Shown: positions 51,080 through 61,821 of the stretch, one piece after another | Layout of the letters: each line of letters starts with the position of its first letter | Numbering within the stretch: the stretch's first letter is position 1 | Assembly (NCBI RefSeq): GCF_900166965.1 | Contig: NZ_FUZI01000014.1 | Location: forward strand, 1-64,000 | Origin: Photobacterium piscicola | GTDB taxonomy: Bacteria; Pseudomonadota; Gammaproteobacteria; Enterobacterales; Vibrionaceae | Length of the DNA: 64,000 nucleotides | Direction of reading: 5' to 3' | The notes under the pieces: generated by a model | What the model was told of the DNA's origin: nothing | Database searches by the model: none | The model's input: only the letters and a program-made list of their open reading frames with translations | Program-made: the position numbers and the translations under genes

Positions 51080-52292
51080 CAAACTAAAAAAAGGCTTAGC
51101 TCTATCTGGTGGTGGCTTTAGAGCTACACTCTATGCATTAGGCTCTCTATGGCGGATGAACGAAGATGGATTATTAACTGAATTAGATACAATCACATCT
51201 GTATCAGGTGGTTCTATTACCGCTGGCTTATTAATGTTGAAGTGGGAAGAGCTAACTTTTCAGGAGATAGATGCTAGCCAAGGGCGTTATCGTGCAACTA
51301 ACTTTAAAGAAGTAATCGCAGACCCCCTTATTACATTTTGTTCTCAAACAATCACTAGTATGTCTCGGATAATCTTACACACACTAAACCCAAAAACAAC
51401 GGCAGCAACAGAAGTTCGTAAGAAATACGAAACTTTGTTGTTTGGTGGCACCCGCCTTTGTGATATTCCAGATCATCCTTTAGCTCCAGAGTTTATTTTT
51501 TATGGTACGAACCTCGACACTGGGGCCAGTGTTAGAATATCAAAACTTGAAATTCGAGATTATCATATCGGTTCTGCTTCAGAACACGGTATTACTTTAG
51601 CGCAAGCTATATCTATATCTAGTGGATTCCCTCCATTTTTAGCACCAATAAGGTTATGCGGAAGGAATTGGACATGGAGTGACATATCTTATAGCCGTAT
51701 CCCTGCTGAACAAGTTTCTCAGTTTCGTGAGCACTTAGATTTATGTGATGGGGGGCTCTATGACAATATGGGACTAGAGATGATATGGAAGCATGGAGCT
51801 GACAAAGAATATGATTCAGTATTCTGTTGTGATGCCGGAGCACTGCTTCCTGTGCCATGGGGGGGATGGCTTAAGGCTGTGAAAAGTAAGTTTGGTTTAT
51901 CACTTAGGATGACTGACATTATGATTAATCAGCAAAGAGCGTTACGCAAACGAACATTGATGCGTAATTACATTGCTGGTGAATATAACGGTGGTTATTG
52001 GTCTATATCTAGCCAAGTGAAAAACTTCCAAATTATAGATCCTCTGTTGTCTAATAGTGAAGCTGAGCAGTACAGTCATCTTAGTAACCTAGGGACTCAG
52101 TTAGAAGGGTTTTCAGATATAGATAATCAAATGCTCGTTAATTTAGGCTTTTGTCATTCAGATATGAGTATCAGGTTAAACTACGATAAAACGCTTACAC
52201 GTCCGTCGTTGCCTTTTGATATTAATAATGACAAAAATAATGCTATCGATGCCGTATCTGAAATTAATAAAGAATCACCTATAGGAATTTGA
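51072..52292 (+). CDS. Patatin-like phospholipase, probable effector
   Basis: A 406-residue patatin-fold protein: oxyanion motif 'SGGGFRA' (residues 12-18), nucleophile Ser45 in 'SVSGGS' (first Gly of GxSxG is Ser, as in part of the family), and catalytic Asp226 in 'DGG'. It has no signal peptide. Patatin effectors such as CapV degrade membrane phospholipids when activated. The start is GTG at 51072, overlapping the preceding gene by 8 bp, which indicates coupled translation. A terminator follows. How it would be activated without a cyclic-nucleotide synthase here is unknown. Confidence 0.87.
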   Translation: MSNKLKKGLALSGGGFRATLYALGSLWRMNEDGLLTELDTITSVSGGSITAGLLMLKWEELTFQEIDASQGRYRATNFKEVIADPLITFCSQTITSMSRIILHTLNPKTTAATEVRKKYETLLFGGTRLCDIPDHPLAPEFIFYGTNLDTGASVRISKLEIRDYHIGSASEHGITLAQAISISSGFPPFLAPIRLCGRNWTWSDISYSRIPAEQVSQFREHLDLCDGGLYDNMGLEMIWKHGADKEYDSVFCCDAGALLPVPWGGWLKAVKSKFGLSLRMTDIMINQQRALRKRTLMRNYIAGEYNGGYWSISSQVKNFQIIDPLLSNSEAEQYSHLSNLGTQLEGFSDIDNQMLVNLGFCHSDMSIRLNYDKTLTRPSLPFDINNDKNNAIDAVSEINKESPIGI

Positions 52293-52302
52293 CAAAAGGT
52301 AG

Positions 52303-52341
52303 GCTCACTTTTGTTCACCTAGATAAAAGTGAGCATTTTTC
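52303..52341 (+). terminator. Terminator of the MBL/E2-E1-JAB/patatin operon
   Basis: GCTCACTTTT pairs with AAAAGTGAGC over 12 bases, then ATTTTTCTT. It closes the three-gene unit. The stretch to 52650 shows no gene. Confidence 0.8.
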
Positions 52342-52650
52342 TTCTGTCACTTTAGGGTATACCCCATCGAAACCAGTTCACATTCCTTCTCACCTCGCAT
52401 TGTAGTATTTAAGAAACTATCTATAACAAACCAATTTATAATGATAATAATTATTCCCAATAGCTGGAGGATACATAAATCCTACGGCGAAAATTATGGG
52501 ATATATTGAACCATAGCTGAACGCTGTCCAATTGAACGGCAGTTGACATTACTAATCGATGTTTGCAAATCAATTTCCAAAACCGATTAATCGGTTTGCA
52601 TAATTAATGGTGCTAATCCAATAGGAGGGGGGTGAGACAATTAGGTATAC

Positions 52651-52740
52651 TTAAATGTCACTATCAAAAATTGGCGATTTATCTATCTTTGTCATAACTT
52701 AAATGTCACTCTAGATTAGATCATTATCTAAATGTCACCT
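52651..52740. repeat. Triple repeat in front of the serine recombinase
   Basis: TTAAATGTCACT at 52651-52662 and 52699-52710, and TAAATGTCACCT at 52729-52740. Direct repeats beside a recombinase gene could be its res-like sites. They also look like the ends of the ISNCY elements (TTAGAAATGTCAC), so an IS end remnant is an alternative. Confidence 0.55.
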
Positions 52741-52750
52741 AGAGTATATT

Positions 52751-53386
52751 ATGTACATATTTGGTTACCTAAGAGCATCAACCAATGACCAGAATGCAAA
52801 ACGAGCACAAAACACGTTAAAAAACTTTGTTCATGACAAAGGGTGCCGTATCGCGGGTTGGTATATTGAAAATGAATCAGGTGCTTCATTGCAAAGACCT
52901 GAATTACTTCGCTTACTTGAAGACGCAGCAATTGGAGATGCAATCATCATAGAGCAAATAGATCGACTTTCTCGTCTAGATGAGCAAAGTTGGTTTAAAT
53001 TAAAAGAAATGCTGTACCAGAAAGAATTAAAAGTCATTAGCCTGGATTTACCGACAAGCCATATTGCTTTTGCACCTCAAATCACAGATGAATTCACTCG
53101 CTCAATGATCAAAGCCATTAACAATATGATGATGGACATGCTGGCTGCAATATCCAGAAAAGACTACCAAGACCGCCGTCGTCGTCAGGCAGAAGGAATA
53201 AAAAAAGCCCTAGAGGAAGGAAAATACCTTGGGCGACGAGCAGACTTAGATTTACATGAAAAAATATATCAGCTGCGGGTTATTAATAAGCTAAGCATTA
53301 GTGATACAGCAAAATTGACTAATGTGTCGAATAGAACGGTGATACGGGTTGCTAAGAAATTGGCAAGTGATCGTTCAATAGAGTAA
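52751..53386 (+). CDS. Serine recombinase (resolvase/invertase family)
   Basis: A 211-residue resolvase: N-terminal catalytic domain with 'FGYLRASTNDQN' (nucleophile Ser11) and 'IIEQIDRLSRLD' (catalytic Arg), the long helix E, and a C-terminal HTH ('SISDTAKLTNVSNRTVIRVAKK'). The position-60s linker 'GASLQRPELLRLLEDAAIGD' is typical. It may act on the three repeats upstream or elsewhere in the plasmid for dimer resolution, or on the inverted repeat at the left window end; the target is unknown. Confidence 0.9.
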   Translation: MYIFGYLRASTNDQNAKRAQNTLKNFVHDKGCRIAGWYIENESGASLQRPELLRLLEDAAIGDAIIIEQIDRLSRLDEQSWFKLKEMLYQKELKVISLDLPTSHIAFAPQITDEFTRSMIKAINNMMMDMLAAISRKDYQDRRRRQAEGIKKALEEGKYLGRRADLDLHEKIYQLRVINKLSISDTAKLTNVSNRTVIRVAKKLASDRSIE

Positions 53387-53516
53387 AAGGCTTAGTGTAC
53401 TGCTTTTGTAACAGAAGAATAAAAGGGGCTAATAAAACAGCTTAGCTCCCTCTAATTATGATTCAAACTAACTCTTTACATGAATTATCACGATTAACGC
53501 ATTAATTTAGTTATGG

Positions 53517-54887
53517 TTAGCGAATAATTATATATAACACATTATTGCCACGTTGAATTTCGAGAGCAATAACTTTAGGTGGGTGATCTAATGCTTTACG
53601 TAGTTGACCAAGATTATTAATCACGGTTCGATTAAGGCCAATAATAACATCACCTTTAAGCAATCCAGAGCGTGCCGCAAGCGAATTTTTAGCTAGTTGT
53701 GTAACTTCAACGCCATGATCTTTTCCATCCTTGGTTGAATTAGTTAATTGAGCGCCTATTAAGCTAGAATGAAGATCATCAGCGTTAACAATACTATCAA
53801 CATTTGCACCAAGAGTTGCCGTAAATTGTTGTAATGTACCATTACGCATCGCTTGAAGAGTTAAGGTTTTACCTGCACCTAAAGTCGCAACTTTTGCTCT
53901 CAACTCACTAAATGAACGTATTGGTTCACCATTTACTGTAGTAATAATATCACCAGCTTTTAACCCTGCTTTTTGCGCAGCTGAATCCGGCATGACTTGA
54001 TTTACAAATGCACCTTGATTAGTGTCATAACCAAATGTTTTAGCTAATTCAGCAGTGAGTTCGCGTCCTTGCACACCTAATGTGCCACGTTGGACATGAC
54101 CAGTCTTAATAATTTGCGCAGTAAGGTTATTAACCATATTAGATGGAATTGCAAACCCAATACCAACATTACCTCTGTTTGGTGCCAGTATTGCTGTATT
54201 AATACCGATTAATTCACCATTAAGGTTAATCAGTGCGCCACCGGAGTTGCCACTATTAATAGCAGCATCTGTTTGAATGAAGTTTTCTATGTTTTCAAGG
54301 TTTAAACCACTACGGCCTAAAGCTGATATAATTCCAGAAGTAACTGTCTGGCCAAGACCAAACGGGTTACCAATAGCAACAGCAAAATCACCCACTCGCA
54401 ACTTATCGGAGTTGGCTAACTTAATGGCTGTTAATTTTTGTGGAGTTTTGATTTGTAGTAGTGCTATATCTGATGACTTATCACTACCAATTAGTTTAGC
54501 GGTAACCTCATGTCCATTAGAGAGCTGAACCATAATTTTATCAGCGTTATTAATTACATGCTGATTAGTTACAATATACCCTTTGTCAGCATCAATAATT
54601 ACGCCAGATCCTAACCCTTGAAAAGGATGTTCTTGAATTTGTTCTGTTGGAAAATCAGGACCAAAGAAAAAGCGATAGGCTTCAGGAAGTTGTTGCTTTG
54701 AAATTTGTTTACCTTCAACGGCAATACTTACCACAGCAGGCGTTACTTGCTCAATCATGGGAGCAAGACTAGGGATCGATTGATTATTTACCGCAATAGG
54801 TAATGCAGCATTAGCCGTTATTGGTAACATAAAAGAACTAACAGTTAAAGCTAATGCACTAATAACAAAAAGATTTTTTTTATGCAT
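53517..54887 (-). CDS. degQ: DegQ-type periplasmic serine protease
   Basis: A 456-residue HtrA-family protein: signal peptide (residues 1-27, 'SFMLPITANA'), trypsin-like domain with His110, Asp140 and Ser215 ('NSGNSGGAL'), then two PDZ domains. It degrades misfolded periplasmic proteins. The length and two PDZ domains fit DegQ/DegP rather than DegS. This is normally a chromosomal gene, so the plasmid copy is likely an additional one. Its promoter should lie at 54888-55000. Confidence 0.93.
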   Translation of the reverse strand: MHKKNLFVISALALTVSSFMLPITANAALPIAVNNQSIPSLAPMIEQVTPAVVSIAVEGKQISKQQLPEAYRFFFGPDFPTEQIQEHPFQGLGSGVIIDADKGYIVTNQHVINNADKIMVQLSNGHEVTAKLIGSDKSSDIALLQIKTPQKLTAIKLANSDKLRVGDFAVAIGNPFGLGQTVTSGIISALGRSGLNLENIENFIQTDAAINSGNSGGALINLNGELIGINTAILAPNRGNVGIGFAIPSNMVNNLTAQIIKTGHVQRGTLGVQGRELTAELAKTFGYDTNQGAFVNQVMPDSAAQKAGLKAGDIITTVNGEPIRSFSELRAKVATLGAGKTLTLQAMRNGTLQQFTATLGANVDSIVNADDLHSSLIGAQLTNSTKDGKDHGVEVTQLAKNSLAARSGLLKGDVIIGLNRTVINNLGQLRKALDHPPKVIALEIQRGNNVLYIIIR

Positions 54888-55000
54888 AATTAAATCCCAA
54901 TTAATAATGAAATATGACAGACTAATTAGAATTAAGTTCCTTATCGTAATGATTTACAGCAGTAATATTGATAGCCCTTATCTTTATTGTTGTGTAAAGC

Positions 55001-55028
55001 CTTCTAAGCTGCCTGTGCGGCAGTCAAG
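55001..55028 (-). CRISPR. Solitary type I-F-like CRISPR repeat
   Basis: On the minus strand, 23 consecutive bases agree with the Vibrionaceae-type I-F repeat, including the stem ACTGCC-GCACA-GGCAG and the end CTTAGAA. The 5' end (GTTC then TTG) differs from the usual GTTCA. No second copy or I-F cas gene is in the window. It lies 80 bp before the IS91-family pseudogene. It may be a relic of an array, or a chance feature of the IS end. Confidence 0.5.
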
Positions 55029-55109
55029 AACAGCAACCTGCGGTTACGACTTTCCCGCTGTAAGTTCATCTAATATAATCATGTCATCAGAATCACGCTA
55101 GCATCTGCT

Positions 55110-56293
55110 ATGTATAACCCGAATAGTATTAATGCACTTTTTACCTTAGATAAATGCTTTCATAATGCGCTGAAAAACGGACACGTTTTTCGCAAAACAG
55201 AGCTAGAAGCTGTAATCAAAGTATTGTCGTGTAAAACGCATAAGTTAGGTGCTAAAGCATATGGTTGCACCAACACTCATTGTTCTCATGAGAAACGGGT
55301 ATGTAATACCTGTAAGAGTAAGCTGTGCACGTCATTGTGGCCAAAAGGCCACAGAATGCTGGATAACTGTCATCAACTCCATCCTCCCTGATTGCAAATA
55401 TCGGCATATTACGTTCACAATGCCAAAAGAATTTTGGATTATTTTCCAATATAACAGAGCGTTATTGAATCATCTATTTTCCCTTTCCGCCAACACATTG
55501 ATAAGTCTTGCGAAAAAGAGAGGCTTAACTGTCAGTATTTTTGCGGCCCTACATACCTATGGCCGACAAATAAATTTTAATTGCCATATCCATTTATCAA
55601 TAGCGGAATTCGGCTTAAATCAACAGGGTAAGTTAAAAACATTTTCCTTTAAGTTCGGTTTACTAATGAAGCAATGGCGTTATGGGGGCATTAATTTGTT
55701 AAGAACGCATTATCCCATATTGATTTTACCGCCAGAATTGAAGACTGAAGGCACTAGCCTTTAATCCTGGAATGCCTTTTTAAACAGGAACTATAATAGC
55801 CATTAGAATGTTGATATAGCCCCAAATACCAGTCATAAGTCACATACCGCGAAATATTTAGGGAGTTACGTAAAAAAGCCACCGATCGCAGCAGTGCGTT
55901 TGGCTGATTATACAGATGGTGATGTAACGTTTACTTATCTAGACCATAGAAGTAAACGTTATAAAGATTTAACTTTAAATCAAACAGAAATGATGCTGAG
56001 AATATTAAGCCATGTGCCTGAAAAGCACTTCAAAATGATCCGTTATTTTGGTTTTTTATCAAATCGTTTACGGGGACATTTATTGCCATTGATATATAAA
56101 CAAGCTAGGGCAAGAGATCGTTGCAGCCAAAACCTTTAGTTTTGCAGCGATGATGAAAGCTTTTTTAAAGGTTGATCCATTCAAATGTATTTTGTGTGGT
56201 GCTCGAATGGTATTTACAAAATTTATAGCAGGATTAAAAGTAGGTCAATTAGTGTCAGCGATAGAAAATATTGTGTTACAGAGGCCAATTTAA
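55110..56293 (+). pseudogene. IS91-family transposase, broken
   Basis: The start carries the zinc-finger region ('GCTNTHCSHEKRVCNTCKSKLC') of IS91-type Y2 transposases. A frameshift near 55340 moves to 'RHITFTMPKEFWIIF' and 'LHTYGRQINFNCHIHL' (the HxH motif). A further break near 55760-55890 leads to 'VAVRLADYTDGDVTFTYLDHRSKRYK' and the last part to 56110. The final part 'KVDPFKCILCGARMVF' ends at 56293. At least three frame breaks are present. The second Tyr motif was not placed. Confidence 0.8.
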
Positions 56294-57038
56294 GGCCGTA
56301 GTCAGGGTAGATCTATCCAAAATCTGCTTTTATTACCAAAATAGCTTCAATTCTGTTCGAATATTCTCATTGTTTAATTCATCCATAATGAAACTGGTCA
56401 AAATGATGTTTTATCTTAGCCAGTACTTAATGGATAGAAATCTTTCAGATTCCGATCCATTTAACACCTCAAAAATCAATTTTAACCCACCTAAAACAGC
56501 CGTAGCTGACATGAAATAAAAAAACCACATAAAGCAAGCCAAAATAGTAAAAAGCAACAGAGAGCAATACAGAAAATAAAATGGGAAATGTTGCTAAACG
56601 CAGAGCGAAAAGGTGACGTGATATTGAGGGGATATTTGGCGATTGTGGTCAATATGTTGATAACACGCTTTTTCGTTATCAATGCTTGTCCACATGAAGC
56701 CTGAACAAATGACCACCTGTAAAAGGTAATTACACAGAATTATTTACAGGGTCCGCGCAGCCAACATTTAACTATTAATATCTTTTTATACAGAAATATT
56801 AAGTTTGCGAGTGTCAATTACTCAACTAGACTATATCAGATAATGAGTAAAAATGACCCAATTGAGTTACTGATCATAGGATTTTACGCTAGAATCCTAA
56901 TCTGAACTATTATGAATTGCAGTACAATGCCTCATTTTTATCTATTCATAGTCATTAATTATATATACATTCTTGTTTTTTCTGTATAAAAAGATATTAA
57001 TACTTAAATAAACAAATATTAATATTAGGACGTTTAAA
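56294..57038. other. IS91 right-end stretch and a 230-bp element with 24-bp inverted ends
   Basis: 56294-56520 resembles 57660-57830, so both belong to IS91-type right ends. A separate feature runs 56773-57002: its outer 24 bp (56773-56796 and 56979-57002) are perfect inverted repeats starting TATTAATATC. The inner 182 bp has no ORF. This looks like a MITE-like or stem-loop element. Confidence 0.6.
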
Positions 57039-57194
57039 ATGAAGATATTACTTTTATGTCTTTTCATTGCTATTTTAATGATTATTTCTTTTAATCAAGG
57101 GCAAAGTTGGGAAATTTCAAAGACAGCGTCTTATTGTACTTCAATAGGACAAACATTAAGCCCATCAGGGGCTGCATATTGTGTTAAAAAATAG
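57039..57194 (+). CDS. Small secreted or membrane peptide, 51 residues
   Basis: N-terminal hydrophobic segment ('ILLLCLFIAILMIISF'), then a short polar part with two Cys ('SYCTSIG' and 'AAYCVK'). TAGGACG precedes the ATG. No family was recognised. The two cysteines may form a bridge in the periplasm. Confidence 0.5.
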   Translation: MKILLLCLFIAILMIISFNQGQSWEISKTASYCTSIGQTLSPSGAAYCVKK

Positions 57195-57564
57195 AGAATT
57201 ACTATTGATAATTTAAAAAATATCAACTATCTGACATACTGAAAAGACTCTGTAACTATATGATGATTGAGTAATAAGTAATAAAACTGCCTCGCCCCAT
57301 GGTAGGTTATTTAAATCATTTTAACCACCCCAGAAACGGCTCGCGATTTTCTTGATATTTATTTACCCACACATTTACAAAAGTGTGTAATTTATCAACG
57401 TTAAAATTACAGTCTGGTTCATTCTTAGAATGATGACCAGTAGGCGTATTATTTGATGTTTTATATTCAATGAATACTGAACACGGTGATAGGTATATGT
57501 ACGCATTAATCAAACATCAAATTTCACCGAACTTATACATGAGTTTTAGAATGATTAAGTTCGC

Positions 57565-57830
57565 GATTGCTGCAATGGATAGTGCCAAAATAGTATTTAT
57601 AGCAGGGTAAAAACAGGTCAATTAGTGCCAGTGATAGCAAATATTGTATTACATAGGGCAATTTAAGGTCATAGATCAGGGTAGATCTATTATTTTGTTC
57701 TCATTTTTTAATTTATTTATAATGGAAAATATAAAAATCACGTTTTGTATTAGTATTTATCTATATAGATATCAATCTTTCGGATTCCGATCCATAAATA
57801 TCATTTACCACACAATATAAAAATGGCATT
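57565..57830 (+). pseudogene. Second diverged copy of an IS91 right end
   Basis: Aligns with 56210-56500 (for example GTCAATTAGTGYCAG, TCAGGGTAGATCTAT, TTCGGATTCCGATCCAT-like block) with many changes. No coding frame remains. The flanks, 57195-57564 and 57831-58018, hold nothing supported apart from a doubtful 65-codon minus-strand frame. Confidence 0.65.
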
Positions 57831-58018
57831 AATAAAAATTATTTCTATTTTGCAGCTATGGGAAACAAAACAAATATAATCAACAAATATACTATGTAAT
57901 GATAAATAGATTATCCACAAAAAACCGAATATTATATGATTACAACAGATGTCAACAACATTTATATACGTTGCAATCATAAAACATTCACATCATGTAA
58001 TAACATACAAAGGAAATA

Positions 58019-58732
58019 ATGTTTATGATAAGAAAGTTAATTGCTGAGTTTATTGGTACTGGTTGGTTAGTTTTAGGTGGTTGTGGTAGCGCTGTATTAG
58101 CTGCTGCATATCCAGATTTAGGTATTGGTTTTTTAGGTGTAGCTCTCGCATTTGGTTTAACTGTCGTTACAATGGCTTATTCTATTGGACATATTTCAGG
58201 TTGCCACTTAAACCCTGCAGTTACTGTTGGCCTATGGGTCGGCGGACGTTTTCCTAAGCATGATGTTATTTTTTATATTATAGCACAAGTACTTGGTGGT
58301 ATTGCAGGATCGAGTATACTTTATATAATTGCAAGCGGTCATTCTGGATTTGATCTTACAAATGGTTTTGCTTCTAATGGTTATGGTGATCATTCTCCTG
58401 GCCATTACTCTTTGTTATCGGCCTTTATTACTGAAGTTATGATGACATTTATGTTTTTATTCATAATATTAGGAGTAACACACAAGCTATCTTCACCACA
58501 AATGGCTGGTCTTACTATAGGCCTTTCACTAACACTTATCCATTTAATTAGCATTCCTATTACTAATACATCAGTAAATCCTGCTCGTAGTACAGGTCCT
58601 GCATTATTTGTTGGGGATTGGGCAATATCACAATTATGGATGTTTTGGTTAGCACCACTTATTGGTGCTATTTTTGCAGGTCTTATTTATCGTTGGTTAT
58701 GTCCTACCGATGAATATCGCCAAATCAGTTAA
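58019..58732 (+). CDS. aqpZ: Aquaporin Z-like water channel
   Basis: A 237-residue MIP-family protein with six membrane segments and both NPA motifs ('HLNPAVTVG' near 65, '[11 protein letters not shown]' near 187). The Arg after the second NPA and aromatic/His residues in the selectivity filter fit water-selective AqpZ. AAAGGA lies 5 bp before the ATG at 58019; 58025 is another start. Nearby genes do not clarify why it is on the plasmid. Confidence 0.92.
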   Translation: MFMIRKLIAEFIGTGWLVLGGCGSAVLAAAYPDLGIGFLGVALAFGLTVVTMAYSIGHISGCHLNPAVTVGLWVGGRFPKHDVIFYIIAQVLGGIAGSSILYIIASGHSGFDLTNGFASNGYGDHSPGHYSLLSAFITEVMMTFMFLFIILGVTHKLSSPQMAGLTIGLSLTLIHLISIPITNTSVNPARSTGPALFVGDWAISQLWMFWLAPLIGAIFAGLIYRWLCPTDEYRQIS

Positions 58733-58830
58733 TAACACAATTTATCTAACACTTTTAGTTAAATAAAATAGTTATAGTATAGAAGCCTATTTAATTAAAA
58801 ATAAGTTAATATAGTAATATCCAGTTAATT

Positions 58831-58860
58831 AAGGCTATCAAGTTATCATTGGTAGCCTTA
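58831..58860 (+). terminator. Hairpin after the aquaporin gene
   Basis: AAGGCTA pairs with TAGCCTT with a 15-base loop. A weak T-rich end (ATCAATAAA) follows. Confidence 0.5.
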
Positions 58861-58913
58861 TCAATAAATGACAATGTCACGTTTATATTGTCTATCTATT
58901 ATCTCTAACTTAG

Positions 58914-59569
58914 GGGCTGTTGCAAAAATAGACTTCTGCATGACCTTCTGCCGAGCTTTCTCCTATGGCCAACTCCGACTTCACTCGGCTTTGTTGCAAT
59001 ACTAAATAGCCCTTGTTTTTGAATGTGATCAGGCAACACGATAGCTATCCGGCATACCTAGTTGGATGAAGTGATTTAAAATAGAACAACCGAGCAACAT
59101 TTCCTTCGACTGATTTTCGAATTCTCTGCTGTGTAACGAATTGCCGATGATCTTCTTGTAACATTGCATCGTAGTTTCTGAGATATTTCTTTTGCCATAT
59201 TTCCGCACGCTCTGCCAACCAATAATACCTAGGGCGAACCAACCTATCAGATTGCTCATCCGCTTTGGGTGATGAACCTCATCGGCAAACGTGTTGTCTT
59301 TCGGCGGAATAACAATCTCAGTATCCGGGAAATACTCATCTAATGTCTGGTATACCGCATTGGTATCATACATTTTGTCGGCACTTACGTGCTCGATATC
59401 CGTGATGACTGACATAGCGTCGCGACAACCTGATCATCTATGGTACTCTTATCAGTAAAGACAGCACCTTGAATGAAGTGATCCTCATCAACAGCAAAGT
59501 GCGCCTTTCGCTAGCTCCGTTTTGCATTAACCTTATGTTTTTCCTTGTGCCATTCATCCTTCCCGAACC
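58914..59569 (-). pseudogene. IS5-family transposase remnant
   Basis: The minus strand reads 'GKDEWHKEKHKVNAKR' and 'KAHFAVDEDHFIQGAVF' in part, then an open frame 59415-59029 with 'DKMYDTNAVYQTL', 'VIPPKDN', 'GKRNISETTMQCYKKIIGNSLHSREFENQ' and 'ILNHFIQLGMPDS', the C-terminal half of IS5-type DDE transposases. Stops and a shift separate the parts. The outer end GGGGCTGTTGCAAAA is at 58913. Its other end is cut off by the IS3 element at 59570. Confidence 0.8.
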
Positions 59570-59599
59570 TGAAGTGGCGTAGTTAATTTGGCCTCCTAG

Positions 59600-60819
<1,220 letters not shown>

Positions 60820-60991
60820 CCACTTCAAAAACCTTGATAGCGAAAGAAAGAAGCGTGAGCGTAGAAAAATCGCATCGGGGTGTTTCCTCAAAAAAAACGG
60901 TGCTGAGTTTTAAATGGAACAATAAGGTGTGGTTATATGGTGCGCAGATATATTCTAACATGTTGCTTACATTTTGCATTACTACGATATC

Positions 60992-61024
60992 AGCCGTGTC
61001 GGCGCTAACCGATACGGCTTTTTT
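60992..61024 (+). terminator. Tandem terminator 1
   Basis: AGCCGTGTCGG pairs with CCGATACGGCT over an 8-base loop, then TTTTT. No gene ends here. Confidence 0.75.
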
Positions 61025-61181
61025 ATGTGAAAAAATAGGAATTAACATAAAAATATTTTTTATGTGCAGCATAGGGCAGCACTTTTAACATTATGCTGTA
61101 TGTGAGATTTTATCTCTATGGTACATATACATTGTTGTGTTTGCGTACAACGTAATATATTTTTTGTTTTTGTATATTTAT

Positions 61182-61213
61182 GCCGTATCGACTCCAACCG
61201 ATACGGCTTTTTT
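61182..61213 (+). terminator. Tandem terminator 2
   Basis: GCCGTATCG pairs with CGATACGGC, then TTTTTT. The stem is nearly the same as terminator 1. Confidence 0.78.
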
Positions 61214-61324
61214 ATGATAAATACAAGTAATTATTTGTATTTATGTTAGGCAATTGCAGATTGCTGTGATGTAGATTCATGACACTTATAATAATAAAAA
61301 GTAACAGCGCGGATAACTCCTTGT

Positions 61325-61360
61325 CGTATCAGTTTCATCGCCTGATGCGGCGTTTTTTTC
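61325..61360 (+). terminator. Tandem terminator 3
   Basis: CGTATCAG pairs with CTGATGCG (one G-T pair) ahead of a run of seven T. No gene is supported between the three terminators or up to 61785. Confidence 0.55.
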
Positions 61361-61785
61361 GTGTTATTTCCTATTATCCCGTAGCGTCTCTATCATTGAC
61401 ACCTTGTAGTGCCGCGATGCGATTAATTATTTAACAGATAAAACAAATACCCAACAGGCATACTTAAAAGCCGAGCTATTATATATATATGCTTTACGAG
61501 TTCGTTTATCCTACTAATAATTATCGAAAAAATTAATATCTATTAATATTAGCCTCATTGTTAGTATTAAATATTTTATATCAATTTGGGATATTTAATA
61601 TTTTTTGTTATACACTTTAGCAAAGTAAGTATAAACAATATTAACAATGTTTACTTTAAGGTATAAAAAATTATTTTAAATATGCTATGTAATCATCACA
61701 TTGTACGAATAAAACGAAATAGAGTTGAGATATTTATCTATAAGGAAATTTACATTTGTAGATTATGTAAAAAGAGGTGGTTTTT

Positions 61786-61821
61786 ATGGAAGAATTATTT
61801 GAATTTTATAGAGCACAGTAA
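61786..61821 (+). CDS. Possible 11-residue leader peptide
   Basis: ATG at 61786 after AGAGGTGG encodes MEELFEFYRAQ and stops at 61821, one base ahead of the next ATG (TAAATG). The ribosome site serves this peptide; the following gene has none of its own, which suggests translational coupling. Confidence 0.4.
   Translation: MEELFEFYRAQ

Noticed and set aside
47676..52292. Calling the operon a standard CBASS
   Set aside because: No CD-NTase gene is adjacent on either side, and the E1, E2 and JAB parts are one protein, unlike Cap2 and Cap3.
52651..56293. A Tn7-like CRISPR-associated transposon, suggested by the I-F-like repeat
   Set aside because: No tnsA, tnsB, tnsC, tniQ or I-F cas genes were found anywhere in the window.
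57316..57513. 65-codon ORF on the minus strand
   Set aside because: No ribosome site or recognisable family; it lies among IS91 remnants. Kept only as a mention in the flank entry.
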